DNA of 64,000 nt, taken from Nocardia sp. BMG111209. GTDB taxonomy: Bacteria; Actinomycetota; Actinomycetes; Mycobacteriales; Mycobacteriaceae. This document shows, in pieces, positions 9,585 to 19,000 of this stretch. A program made the position numbers and the translations under genes. The notes beneath the pieces are model-generated. The model was given only the letters and a program-made list of their open reading frames with translations, searched no databases and had not been told where the DNA came from. The DNA is taken from contig NZ_KB907307.1 in the NCBI RefSeq assembly GCF_000381925.1, positions 1,922,001-1,986,000 on the forward strand, given 5' to 3'. Numbering within the stretch: the stretch's first letter is position 1; each line of letters starts with the position of its first letter.

Positions 9585-9629
9585 TGTCAGTTTTCTGACA
9601 CAGACCATCCTATGTCAGAATACTGACAT
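9585..9629. promoter_or_regulatory. two matching palindromes, probable MarR operators
   Basis: TGTCAG-TTTT-CTGACA at 9585-9600 and ATGTCAG-AATA-CTGACAT at 9612-9629 share TGTCAGnnnnCTGACA. Their centres are 28 bp apart. The second overlaps the ATG of the MarR gene. Binding there would repress both divergent genes. Confidence 0.75.
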
Positions 9630-10086
9630 GAGTCGAGACGGTGCCGGCGTCGACCTGGAGACGTCACTGGGCTATCTGCTGAAGGAGGCGTCGAGCGCCC
9701 TCCGCGCGGCCATGGAGGAGGTGCTGCGGCCGCTCGGGATGAGCGTGACGCACTACTCCTGCCTCGAGCTGCTGGCTCAACGACCGGGTTTGTCGAACTC
9801 CGAGCTCGCGCGGGGCGCGTTCGTGACCCGGCAGACGATGAACGTGCTGCTCCAGGCCCTGGAACGCGACGGCTACGTGACCAGGCCCGCGGCGGCGCCC
9901 GTCGGGAAGGTTCTACCCACCCGGCTCACGCCGCGCGGCCGCCGCAGCCTCGAGAAGGCGACCGCAGCGGTCCGATCCGTCGAGGACAAGATGCTGGCCG
10001 GCCTGACCGGGCCCGAGCAGTCGGAGGCGTTCCGGATCCTGCGGAGCATGGTCGATTCCCTGCGCGAGGGTGCACAGCGCGGGTGA
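9628..10086 (+). CDS. MarR-family transcriptional regulator
   Basis: 152 residues with the winged-helix fold: YSCLELLAQRPGLSNSELARG, then FVTRQTMNVLLQALERDGYVTRP, and a wing in VLPTRLTPRGR. The ATG at 9628 lies inside a palindrome. No Shine-Dalgarno sequence is seen in the 15 bases before it, so the mRNA may be leaderless or nearly so. It probably represses itself and the divergent VOC gene and is released by a small ligand. It runs tail to tail with the next gene, five bases apart. Confidence 0.92.
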   Translation: MSRDGAGVDLETSLGYLLKEASSALRAAMEEVLRPLGMSVTHYSCLELLAQRPGLSNSELARGAFVTRQTMNVLLQALERDGYVTRPAAAPVGKVLPTRLTPRGRRSLEKATAAVRSVEDKMLAGLTGPEQSEAFRILRSMVDSLREGAQRG

Positions 10087-10091
10087 TCAGT

Positions 10092-10529
10092 TCACGAGGG
10101 CAGGCGGGAGGTCTGGACGTAGAAGTCGTCGATGCTCTTGATCGTGGACAGGTAGCTGACCAGATCGGTCGGCTTGGTGACGTAGGCGTTCGCGTGGCGG
10201 CGGTAACTGCTGAGGATGTCCTCCTCCGCCGCGGAGGTGGTGAGCACGACCACCGGTATCGACGACAGGTCCGGATCGGATTTGATCCGGTCGAGGACCT
10301 GACGGCCGTCGTATTTCGGCAGATTCAGATCCAGCAGGATCAATGCCGGCCGGGGTGCGGCGGCGTGAGCGCCGTCGCGGTAGAGGAATTCCAGCGCTTC
10401 CTGCCCGTCACGCACCACATACAGGGTGTTGCCGAGCCCGTTTTCCTCGAGGGCTTCGCGGACCATGAGCTCGTCACCGGCGTCGTCTTCCACCAGCAGA
10501 ATATCGATGGGTTCGCCGAGTACACGCAT
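10092..10529 (-). CDS. single-domain response regulator (Rcp1-like)
   Basis: 145 residues, a receiver domain only. Acidic residues are in ILLVEDDAGDE, the phospho-acceptor is Asp67 in LLDLNLPKYDG, and the conserved Lys is in YVTKPTDLVSYL. The DDAGDELMVREAL and LDLNLPKYDGRQVL text is typical of Rcp1-type regulators that serve phytochrome-like or orphan kinases. A longer frame opens upstream, but the ATG at 10529 has AGGAGC in front and gives the family N-terminus. No kinase is adjacent, so it is an orphan here. Confidence 0.88.
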   Translation of the reverse strand: MRVLGEPIDILLVEDDAGDELMVREALEENGLGNTLYVVRDGQEALEFLYRDGAHAAAPRPALILLDLNLPKYDGRQVLDRIKSDPDLSSIPVVVLTTSAAEEDILSSYRRHANAYVTKPTDLVSYLSTIKSIDDFYVQTSRLPS

Positions 10530-10952
10530 GCCTGGGCTCCTGGGGTTTGTGGCAGCGATCGAAGTATCGCTCACCTGCCTCACCGGCCGGCGCCGACTCG
10601 ATTCTAGCCTCCGCAGGCGCAGTGGGCGTTTCGGACTGTGCGGTCCGGACCCCGGCGAAGACCGAAACCCCACACCGCTGCCGGTGCGGCGACCGAAGAA
10701 AGCCGGGCGGGCTGCTCTCTCAACCCGTCCGGCGAGCTGCGTATAACCCGCCTGTCCGACCTCAAACCGTCGATGCGTCCGGCGGCCGCGAACCACCGGT
10801 GCCGCATACTCATCCACCCGCCCCGCTTATCTTGTAAGTATTGCAATCATAACGTTCGTGGCGTTATGTTGACTCGGCAGGCGAAGGCTGCTCGCCGGCG
10901 ACGGCCGGGGCGGACCGGGCACGTGGAACACTGTGAGCGCAGGAGGGTTTCG
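10530..10952. promoter_or_regulatory. 423-base divergent intergenic region with an inverted repeat
   Basis: No gene is recognised. The region lies between two divergent genes and must hold their promoters. Near 10825-10870 the base composition becomes AT-richer than its surroundings. An inverted repeat, CATAACG (10848-10854) and CGTTATG (10862-10868) around 7 bases, is a candidate operator or hairpin. Confidence 0.4.
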
Positions 10953-11525
10953 ATGTCGGTGACCTCGATCGCCGTCGTGCGGGCCCGGGCCCGTGAACAC
11001 GCGTTGCGGTACCGGCTACTGGTGATGACACCCACTGCGGCACAGGCAGTTTGCGAGGCCGGTGGCTGGCTCTTCGATCGGGTCATGGCCGGCTGGGATG
11101 TCACGGTGCTGACGGCCGCGGCCGCCGATCCCGGCGCGATGCCGATCCGGATCCTCGGCGCGGATGTGGTCCGGCTGGCCGATTTCGTCCGCATCCATCG
11201 ATCGGCGCCCGCGCCACAGGGGATCGCGGTGATCGGAGACGTGTGCGGGTCCTCCGCACCGGCCGGGCGGATGGTGGCCGAGCGGCTCGACGCCGGGGAC
11301 TGCGAGATCACCGTCATCGGCGGCGGCGACGCACGGCTGGACCACCTGAGCGACACCATCGACTACCGGCCGAGCGCGGCGGCGCAGGCGTTCAAGCGGT
11401 ACGCCCTCGCGCAGAGCACACAGCCGCGCGAAGCACCCCTCGATCGGGAACAGTTGCGCCGCACCGGAACTGCGGTACCCACCATCCTTCCCGCCGAGCG
11501 GACCCGGCGCGCCCGCGTCCGCTGA
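10953..11525 (+). CDS. hypothetical protein, function unknown
   Basis: 190 residues. The ATG at 10953 is supported by AGGAGGG at 10941-10947. The family is not recognised. The protein is soluble-looking with alternating hydrophobic strands and helices (LLVMTPTAAQAVCEAGGWLF, ITVIGGG), which suggests a small alpha/beta domain of about 130 residues. A basic, disordered C-terminal tail ends in RTRRARVR. It is followed after 129 bases by the STAND/TPR gene on the same strand; co-transcription is possible but not shown. Confidence 0.65.
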   Translation: MSVTSIAVVRARAREHALRYRLLVMTPTAAQAVCEAGGWLFDRVMAGWDVTVLTAAAADPGAMPIRILGADVVRLADFVRIHRSAPAPQGIAVIGDVCGSSAPAGRMVAERLDAGDCEITVIGGGDARLDHLSDTIDYRPSAAAQAFKRYALAQSTQPREAPLDREQLRRTGTAVPTILPAERTRRARVR

Positions 11526-11654
11526 CGATCGCGTCCGCGGTCCGAACGTCCCGGCAGTTCCGGTGCGGCAGGCGACCGACCGCCCCACCGACTCGGCGGA
11601 TCCTTAAAGCGTGCTGGCGCAAGGGAAATGGCGGTGGCTGTGTAGCCTGGCAGC

Positions 11655-14600
11655 GTGGCAGCAAGATCCGGCGCGGACATTGGTCGGGGCAGTGAATCGG
11701 CCAGGGAGAGGTTCGCCCGGCACCTGCGGGAACTGTTCGTCCCGGCCCCGAAGAAGCCCACGCTCGAGCAGATCGTGCGGGCCACCCAGGATCGGCTCGG
11801 CCCGAAGCGGACGGTCGCCAGTATCCAGCGGCTCAGCGATTGGCGGACGGGTAAGAACGTGCCCGATCGCTTCGACGTCTTCGAGCCGCATCTGTCGACC
11901 CTGATCTTCCGGGCCCGCGCGCAGCGAGCGCCGGTGCCGCCGGATCTGCTGAATGTCGCCACCTGGCGCAAACTCTGGCAGGAGGCCCGGCACGAGGAGG
12001 CCGCCGAGCAGGAGACCGTCGCCGCGTACAGCGGCACTCCCCTGCCGGCGCGGCCCGCCGTCACCGACACCCTGCCCCGGGATGTCGAGACGCTGATCGG
12101 CCGCGACACCGAACTCGCGCACTTCCTGGGGATGGCGGGCAGCCGACGCCCGGTGTCGGTCTACACCATCGACGGGATGCCGGGCGTCGGCAAGACCGCG
12201 CTGGCGACGCGGGCCGCGCACGAGCTCACCGACCAGTTCCCCGACGGCCGGTTCTTCGTCAACCTGCACGCCCACTCCTCGGGACGGTCGGCCGCGCGAC
12301 CGGAGGATGTGCTCGGCGGACTGCTCACCGATCTCGGGGTCGATCCACGCGTGCTGCCGCCCACGTTGGAGAGCCGGCGCGCGTTGTGGCGAGATCGGCT
12401 GGCGGACAAGCGGATTCTGCTGGTCCTCGACGACGCGCACGATCACGCGCAGGTCGAGCCGTTGCTGCCGAACCATCCGAATTGCCTGACCATCATCACC
12501 AGTCGCAAGCGCATGGTGGCCCTGGACGGGTCGCAATCCTTCGCACTCGCCACCCTCGAGCCGGACAAGGCCGCCGAATTGTTCCGGGCGGTCTCCCGCC
12601 GCGGCGGAACCGACGATGCCGCGGCGGTGGCCGAGATCGTCGCACTGTGCGGATATCTGCCGCTGGCCGTGGTGCTGGTGGGTGGCCGGCTGGCCCACCA
12701 CCCCATGTGGACCGTCGAACAGCTCGCGGCGGATCTGGCGTCCGCGCAGGATCGGCTCGGCGAGATGGAGGCCGGTGAGCGCGCGGTGCAGGCGGCGTTC
12801 ACGATGTCCTATCAGGATCTGACCCCGCAGAGCCGGCAACTGTTCCGTCGCCTCGCCCTGCATCCCGGTCCCGACATCGACCGATACGCCGCCGCGGCGC
12901 TCGGCGGTGTGAGTGTCGCCGAGGCCCGCACCCGGCTCGAGGGGCTGTTCACCGACCATCTGCTCGACGAGCCGAGCGCCGGCCGGTTCCGGATGCACGA
13001 TCTGCTGCGGGAATTCGGGCTCGTGCTGTCCGCCGCCGACCCCGCCGAGGAACGCACCGAGGCCGTCGACCGGCTCCTCGACTTCTATCAGGACCTCGGC
13101 AACCACGCCGATCGGCAACTCACCGCGGCGCCGAACGTGTCGCCGGTGGCGTCCGGTCCCGCCCTCTCGTCCCGCAGCGACGCCGTGCACTGGCTGCGCC
13201 GCGAACGCGCCAACCTGACGTCCTGCCTGGAATACGCGGCGACTACCCACCGGCCCGCGCGGGTGGTGGGACTCACCGGCGCCGTCGCGGGACTGCTCCG
13301 ACTGGACGGACCCTGGGATCAGGCCGTCGACCTGCATCGGCGTGCCGCGGCGACGGCCGAACGCCTCGGCGACGGTGTCGGCGCCGCGGACGCGTTCTGC
13401 GATCTGAGCGCGGTCCGCTACGCCACCGGCGACTATCCCGCCACCACCGAGGCCCTGCGCCGCGCGCTGACCCTCTATCAGGAGTCTGGCGACCGGATCG
13501 GCGAGGCCTATGCACTGGGCAACCTGGCCAGGCTCGGGTACGCCACCGGCGACTATCCCGGCACCGCGGACCTGATGCGGCGGGCCCTGATGATCTACCG
13601 CGACGGCGGCGATCACGCCGGCGAGGCCTACGCTCGCACCGGCCTCGGCGTCGTGCGGTACGCCACCGGCGACTACTCCGCTGCCACGGATCTGATGAGC
13701 GAGGCGCTGCGCAGCTTCCAGCACATCGAGGACCGCGAAGGAGAAGCGTACGCCCGCAACGAACTCGGCGTGGTCCGCTACGCCGTCGGCGACTACGCCG
13801 GCGCCGCCGACGCGGTCGAGGCGGCGCTGACGATCTACCGCGACACCGGCGACCGGTTCAGCGAGGCCTACGCCCTCACCGACCTCGCCTGGGTGCGGTT
13901 CGCGACCGGTGACTATCCGGGTGCGGAGCGACTGTTGCAGGCCGCGTTGGCGATTCACCGCGAGACCGGCGACCGCCTCGGCGAGGCCTACGGACTGAGC
14001 AGCCTGGGCCGGTTGTCGTACGCGACCGGCGACACCGCCGGCGCCACGGACCAGATCCACCGAGCGCTGGCGATCTTCGAGGAACTCGGTGACCGGCTCG
14101 GCCGGGCCTACACCCACGGCGACCTCAGCCTGATCCACTACGCCACCGCCGACTATGTAGGCGCCGGAACACAATTGGAGTCCGCACTCACCACGTTCAC
14201 CGAGATCGGCGATCGGATGGGCGAGGCGTACACCCTCATCGGACTCGGCCTGGCGCGCTATGCGGCCGCCGAGCACGATCGAGCGGAAGAGGTTCTGCTG
14301 CGGGCACTTTCGATATTCGGCGATATCGGCGACCGGGTCGGCCGGGCCTACACGCTGGCCAGCCTGGGCCGGCTGAGTTACGCCGCGGGCGACTGCGATA
14401 CGGGTATCGATCGGGTGACCCGGTCCCTGGACGTGTTCACCGACATCGGGGACCGGGTCGGCCGGGCCTACGCGCTGAGCTCCCTGGGCCGCCTGCGGTT
14501 CGCCGCGGGTGATGTCACCGGCGCCGAAGATCTCACCCAGCAGGCGATTTCGATCTACGCCGAGATCGGGGACCGGTTCGGCCACGCCTTCGCCCTCGGC

Positions 14601-15110
14601 GGCCTGAGCATCCTGCGGTTCTCCACCGACCGGATCGCCGACGCCCCCGCCCTGGCCGAGCAGGCCCTCGCGATCTTCACCGAGATCGGCGACCGGGTGA
14701 GCCAGGCCTACACCTTCATCGGCCTGGGCCTGTTGCGGTACAAGGCCGGCGACTACCCCGGCGCTCTGGCGATGACCGAGCAGGCGCCGGCGATCTTCCA
14801 CGAGATCGGCGACCGGCTCGGCGAGGTGTACGCCTTCATCGGCCTGGCCCTGGTCCGCTACAAGACCGGGGACATCTCCGCGACAGCGGATCTCGCCCAG
14901 CGGGTACTGGCGGTGTTCCGCGAGATCGGCGAACGCCCCGGCCAGGCCGAGATGCTCGACCGCATCGCGGCGGTGTGGGACGAGCACAGCGAACCGCACA
15001 ACGCGGTCGTGTCCTATATCGACGCGCTGCGACTGGTCCGGGAGATCCACGTCCGCTGGAAGAAACGCCGCGTCTGGCGGGATCTCCCGGTACCCGACGT
15101 GCACCGCTGA
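11655..15110 (+). CDS. STAND (NB-ARC-like) NTPase with long TPR array
   Basis: 1151 residues from a GTG. The N-terminal ~90 residues (QRLSDWRTGKNVPDRF) match a small helical domain often found in front of actinobacterial STAND NTPases, resembling an HTH. The NTPase has Walker A GMPGVGKTALA near residue 175, Walker B RILLVLDD, ITSRKRM, GYLPLAVVLVG and the MHD-like RMHDLLREF near 445. About 14 TPR units of exactly 40 residues follow (residues ~550-1140), each near GDRxGEAYxxxxLGxxRYATGDY. STAND proteins are ATP-driven switches used in transcription control (AfsR, MalT) or in anti-phage defence; no effector such as a SARP or nuclease is visible. The role is undecided. Confidence 0.85.
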   Translation: MAARSGADIGRGSESARERFARHLRELFVPAPKKPTLEQIVRATQDRLGPKRTVASIQRLSDWRTGKNVPDRFDVFEPHLSTLIFRARAQRAPVPPDLLNVATWRKLWQEARHEEAAEQETVAAYSGTPLPARPAVTDTLPRDVETLIGRDTELAHFLGMAGSRRPVSVYTIDGMPGVGKTALATRAAHELTDQFPDGRFFVNLHAHSSGRSAARPEDVLGGLLTDLGVDPRVLPPTLESRRALWRDRLADKRILLVLDDAHDHAQVEPLLPNHPNCLTIITSRKRMVALDGSQSFALATLEPDKAAELFRAVSRRGGTDDAAAVAEIVALCGYLPLAVVLVGGRLAHHPMWTVEQLAADLASAQDRLGEMEAGERAVQAAFTMSYQDLTPQSRQLFRRLALHPGPDIDRYAAAALGGVSVAEARTRLEGLFTDHLLDEPSAGRFRMHDLLREFGLVLSAADPAEERTEAVDRLLDFYQDLGNHADRQLTAAPNVSPVASGPALSSRSDAVHWLRRERANLTSCLEYAATTHRPARVVGLTGAVAGLLRLDGPWDQAVDLHRRAAATAERLGDGVGAADAFCDLSAVRYATGDYPATTEALRRALTLYQESGDRIGEAYALGNLARLGYATGDYPGTADLMRRALMIYRDGGDHAGEAYARTGLGVVRYATGDYSAATDLMSEALRSFQHIEDREGEAYARNELGVVRYAVGDYAGAADAVEAALTIYRDTGDRFSEAYALTDLAWVRFATGDYPGAERLLQAALAIHRETGDRLGEAYGLSSLGRLSYATGDTAGATDQIHRALAIFEELGDRLGRAYTHGDLSLIHYATADYVGAGTQLESALTTFTEIGDRMGEAYTLIGLGLARYAAAEHDRAEEVLLRALSIFGDIGDRVGRAYTLASLGRLSYAAGDCDTGIDRVTRSLDVFTDIGDRVGRAYALSSLGRLRFAAGDVTGAEDLTQQAISIYAEIGDRFGHAFALGGLSILRFSTDRIADAPALAEQALAIFTEIGDRVSQAYTFIGLGLLRYKAGDYPGALAMTEQAPAIFHEIGDRLGEVYAFIGLALVRYKTGDISATADLAQRVLAVFREIGERPGQAEMLDRIAAVWDEHSEPHNAVVSYIDALRLVREIHVRWKKRRVWRDLPVPDVHR
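13420..15010 (+). repeat. 120-bp tandem repeat array encoding TPR units
   Basis: The block beginning GGCGAGGCCTA (or a close variant) recurs every 120 bases at 13501, 13621, 13741, 13861, 13981, 14101, 14221, 14341, 14461, 14581, 14701, 14821 and 14941, with no length change. Each block codes one 40-residue TPR of the preceding gene. Units differ by point changes, so the array is amplified but diverged. Confidence 0.9.
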
Positions 15111-15312
15111 TCCCGTCACCGCCCACCGTCCATGACAACCCCTCCCGTCGTCGTCCATTACGCCGCGAACCCGGCGCTCGAGCCAGCCCGGCATCGCCGG
15201 GAGCGCCGAAACGGGCTGGTGACAGCACATTTCACCGAATTCCGGACCGGAGAAGTCACTACCGGAACCGACCGGGCGGACAGCACGGCGGAGCGCAGTA
15301 TCATCGGTCGCT

Positions 15313-15900
15313 ATGGGGAGGATTCACCTGTTCGGAGCAGTCGCGGTGACGGCTGTCCTGGCGGCTACGGGATGCGGCCGGCTCACCGACACGTCCCACC
15401 GCGACGCGCAACCCACCACCGTCGCGGTCGTCCACCATATCGAAGGACCACTGTCTCCCTCGATTCCAGCTTGCCGGACAACGGATCTCACCATCCGGGC
15501 GCGACGTGATGCGAACGGATCCGGCATGAGCCATGCCGGATTCGCGGTGGAGCTGACTAATCACACCGAGAACGACTGCGCCATCGCGGATCCCGGTCCG
15601 AACCTGCAACCGCTGGACGAGAACCACGAGTTGCAATACCCGGGAACCACCTCGCCGAGCGCACCCACGACTGCCGCGGGCAACACCGTCCTACCCGCCG
15701 CTGCCACCGGCATCATCCACGGCCGATACGTCGATGGCCCGGTCTGCGGTGCCCAGGACGGCCCCGATGTCGAGAAGCCGAGGCCGACGGCCTACCTGCG
15801 AGTCACCCTGCCGGACGACCCGAACCCGGTGGATGTCCCGTTCAGCGCAATCATCTACTGCCACGGCTCGATCCAGCAGAATCCGCTCGAGGTCGGTTGA
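15313..15900 (+). CDS. secreted lipoprotein, DUF4232-like
   Basis: 195 residues. The signal peptide ends in a lipobox (VLAATGC, lipidated Cys21), so the mature protein should be anchored to the outer face of the membrane. The body (FAVELTNHTENDCAIADPGPNLQPL) resembles the DUF4232 fold of actinobacterial exported proteins, with paired cysteines. The function is unknown. It stands alone, 202 bases after the STAND gene; that gap shows nothing recognisable. Confidence 0.75.
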   Translation: MGRIHLFGAVAVTAVLAATGCGRLTDTSHRDAQPTTVAVVHHIEGPLSPSIPACRTTDLTIRARRDANGSGMSHAGFAVELTNHTENDCAIADPGPNLQPLDENHELQYPGTTSPSAPTTAAGNTVLPAAATGIIHGRYVDGPVCGAQDGPDVEKPRPTAYLRVTLPDDPNPVDVPFSAIIYCHGSIQQNPLEVG

Positions 15901-16028
15901 CGCGCTACCCGACGGCGAGTGCCGCCCGGATCCGTCCGATCGCTGAACGCTGGAGAGGGCGAGCACTTCTCGTTCCGCGGCGCGCGGTGCCTGGTTCTCG
16001 GGGACGCGGCGGCCTCGGCCATCGAACC

Positions 16029-16065
16029 AGTGCCCCGCCGGACCTCTGCGGTCCGGCGGGGCACT
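16029..16065. terminator. bidirectional terminator hairpin
   Basis: Perfect 16-bp stem (AGTGCCCCGCCGGACC and complement) with a 5-base loop. It lies between the convergent lipoprotein (stop 15900) and PKS (stop 16076) genes. There is no T-tract, as is common in actinomycetes. Confidence 0.8.
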
Positions 16066-16075
16066 CTCGATCCCG

Positions 16076-19000
16076 TCAGTGGGTCGCCGAGCCGATCCGG
16101 TCGCTGAGCTCGGAGAGCAGCAGTGCCGCGAGCGCCGTTGGGGTGTCGGCGTCGAAGATCGTGGTGAGTGGCAGGGACAGGCCGGTGATCCGGTTGATCG
16201 AATCGTGTAGTTCCATCGCGGTCAGGGAGTCGAAGCCGAGTTCGCCGAAACGGTGGCCGGGGGCGATCGCGGTGGGGTCCGGGTAGCCGAGCAGGGTGGC
16301 GGCGCGGGCGCGGATCAGGTCCTCCAGCAGGCCCCGGCGGTCGGTGACGTCGAGTTGCGCGAACTCGGCCAGGAATGCTCCCGGTGCGCCTTCGGTGGTG
16401 GTGGCCGCAGACGGGCCGGGAACTGGTTGTGCGGTCGATCGTGTGGTTCGCGGTGGGGTGAGCCAGTACCGGTCGCGCTGGAACGGGTACGTGGGCAGGT
16501 CGATCGTTCGGGCGGAGCCGAAGCAGCGGTCCCAGCGTACCGGCAGGCCACGGACGTATCCGCGGGCCAGGCCGGTGGCGAACTGGTCGAGGCCACCTCG
16601 GCGGCGGCGCAGTGTCGGCAGCACCTGGGCGGATTCGCCGGCTGTCTCCGCGATCGCGGTGGACAGCACCGGATGTGGGCTCACCTCGACGAAGAAGCGG
16701 AAACCGCCGGCTGCCAACGTGTCCACGGTGTCCGCGAAGCGGACGGGATCGCGGAGATTGTCGTACCAGTATCCGGCGTCGGCTTCCGGGCCGTTCAGTG
16801 CGGCCGCGGTCACGGTGGAATACCACGGGATTCGGGCCGCACGCGGGTGCAGGACGGACAGGTGCTCGGTCAAGGCGGCGCGCGCGGGCTCGACATGTGG
16901 TGAGTGGGAGGCGAAGTCGATGGCCACCGGGTGAGCGACGACACCCGCCTTGCGGTATTCGGCGAGCAGTTCCTCGATCTCGCGGTCCGGTCCGGACACC
17001 ACCGTGACTCGCGCGCTGTTGCGAGCGGCGACGGTGATACCGGGTCGGCCGGCGAGTCGTTCCTCGACCTCGGCCGCGGGCGACTGTATCGACAGCATCC
17101 GGCCGGACAGGGCAGCGCAGGCGGCGCCGCGGTGCACCACCACCTCGATCGCCTCGCGCAGGGACAGCACCCCCGCGAGGTGCGCGGCGGCGATCTCACC
17201 GAAGGAGTGGCCGATCACCGCGTCGGGTTCGACGCCGTACCACTGCCACAGTCGGGCCAGCGCCACCGTGGTCGCGAAGACCGCCGGTTGCACGAATTCC
17301 GTGCGCCGGAGGGCGGATTCGTCGTTCGAGACGGCCGTCAGGGACCAGCCCGCGATCTCGCGGATCGCGGCTTCACAGTCGGCCAGCACCGCCGCGAAGA
17401 CCGGCGATGTCTCCGACAGCGCCGAAGCCATTCCCGCCCATTGGGTTCCGTGGCCGGGGAAGACGAATACGGTGCCGCCCCGCACATCCGCGCGGCCGGT
17501 GACGGCGTAACCGGGCTGGCCCGACGCGAGTGCGGCCAGGTCGGCGCGGTCGGCGCCGAAGACCACGGCGCGATGTTCGAGCCGCGCCCGGGTGGTGGCC
17601 AGTGACCAGCCGACGTCCGTGGCGGCCGCACCGCCGTCGAGTACCGCCTGCAGGCGCTCGGCCTGGGCGGCCAGGGCGGCGGGTGTCGCGGCCGAAAGGA
17701 TCAGCGGTAACAGTGCGTTCGTCTCGCCCGGTGCGGGTTCGGTTGCGCCGGAATGCGATCCGGCGGGGGCCGCCTCCAGTATCACGTGGGCATTGGTGCC
17801 GCTGATGCCGAAGGCCGAGACGCTCGCACGGGCCGGGCGATCGGACTCGGGGCAGGGGGTCGCGGCGGTGGCCAGGCGCACCGATCCGGCGGCCCAGTCG
17901 GCATGCGGTGTCGCGGTGTCGACGTGCAGCGTGGACGGGACGACCCGATGGTGCAGTGCGAGCAGCATTTTGATGGTGCCGAGAATTCCGGCGGCGGCCT
18001 GGGTGTGGCCGATGTTGGATTTCAGCGAGCCGAGCAGCAGTGGTTGCGCGCGGTCGTGGCCGTAGGTCGCGAGCACCGCGTTGGCCTCGATGGGATCGCC
18101 GAGGGTGGTGCCGGTGCCGTGCGCCTCCAGGACGTCCACGTCGGCGGGGCCCAGGCCGGCGTCGGCCAGTGCGCGGCGGATCACTCGTTGCTGGGCGGGT
18201 CCGCTCGGTGCGGTCAGCCCGTTCGAGGTGCCGTCGGAGTTGACGGCGCTGCCCCGGACGATGCCGAGAATTCGGTGCCCGGCCCGCTGCGCCGCCGAGA
18301 GTCGTTCCAGGACCAGGACTCCCACGCCCTCCCCCCAGCCGGTGCCGTCGGCCGCCGCGGCGAACGGTTTGCAACGGCCGTCGGCCGCGAGCCCGTTCTG
18401 CTGGGCGAATTCGGCGAAGGCGACGGGGGTGGAGAGCACCGCGGCCCCGGCGGCCAGCGCCAGCGTGCATTCGCCGTATCGCAGCGAGCGCACCGCCAGA
18501 TGCAGCGCCACCAGGCCGGACGAGCAGGCGGTGTCCACGGTGATCGCCGGGCCGTGCAGGTCCAGCACGTAGGCGATGCGGCCGGAGGCGACTCCGCCGG
18601 CGTTGCCGGTCATCATCGCGGCATCCGAGGCCGTGACGACCTCGTAGCTGCGTGGCAGGTAGTCCGAGGCCATCACTCCGGCGAACACCCCGGTATCGCT
18701 GCCGCGCAGCGTTTCCGGGTCGATGCGTGCGTGTTCGATTGCCTCCCAGGCGGTTTCCAGCAGCAGACGCTGCTGGGGATCCATCGTGGCGGCCTCGCGC
18801 GGCGAGATCCCGAAGAAGGCCGGGTCGAAACGGGTGGCGTCCAGGAAGCTGCCGCGCCGGGCATAGCCGGCGTCGGGATCGACGGTCCAGCCGCGGTCGT
18901 CGGGGAAATCGCCGATCGTGTCCCGTCCGGCGGCCAGCAGTTCCCAGAACTCGTCCGGGGACGAGACGCCGCCGGGCACCCGGCAGCCGATCCCGATCAC

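Noticed and set aside
11604..15230. A 1208-codon open frame on the minus strand opposite the STAND/TPR gene
   Set aside because: It mirrors the 120-bp repeats of the real gene and shows no domain signature; the plus-strand protein has Walker and MHD motifs.
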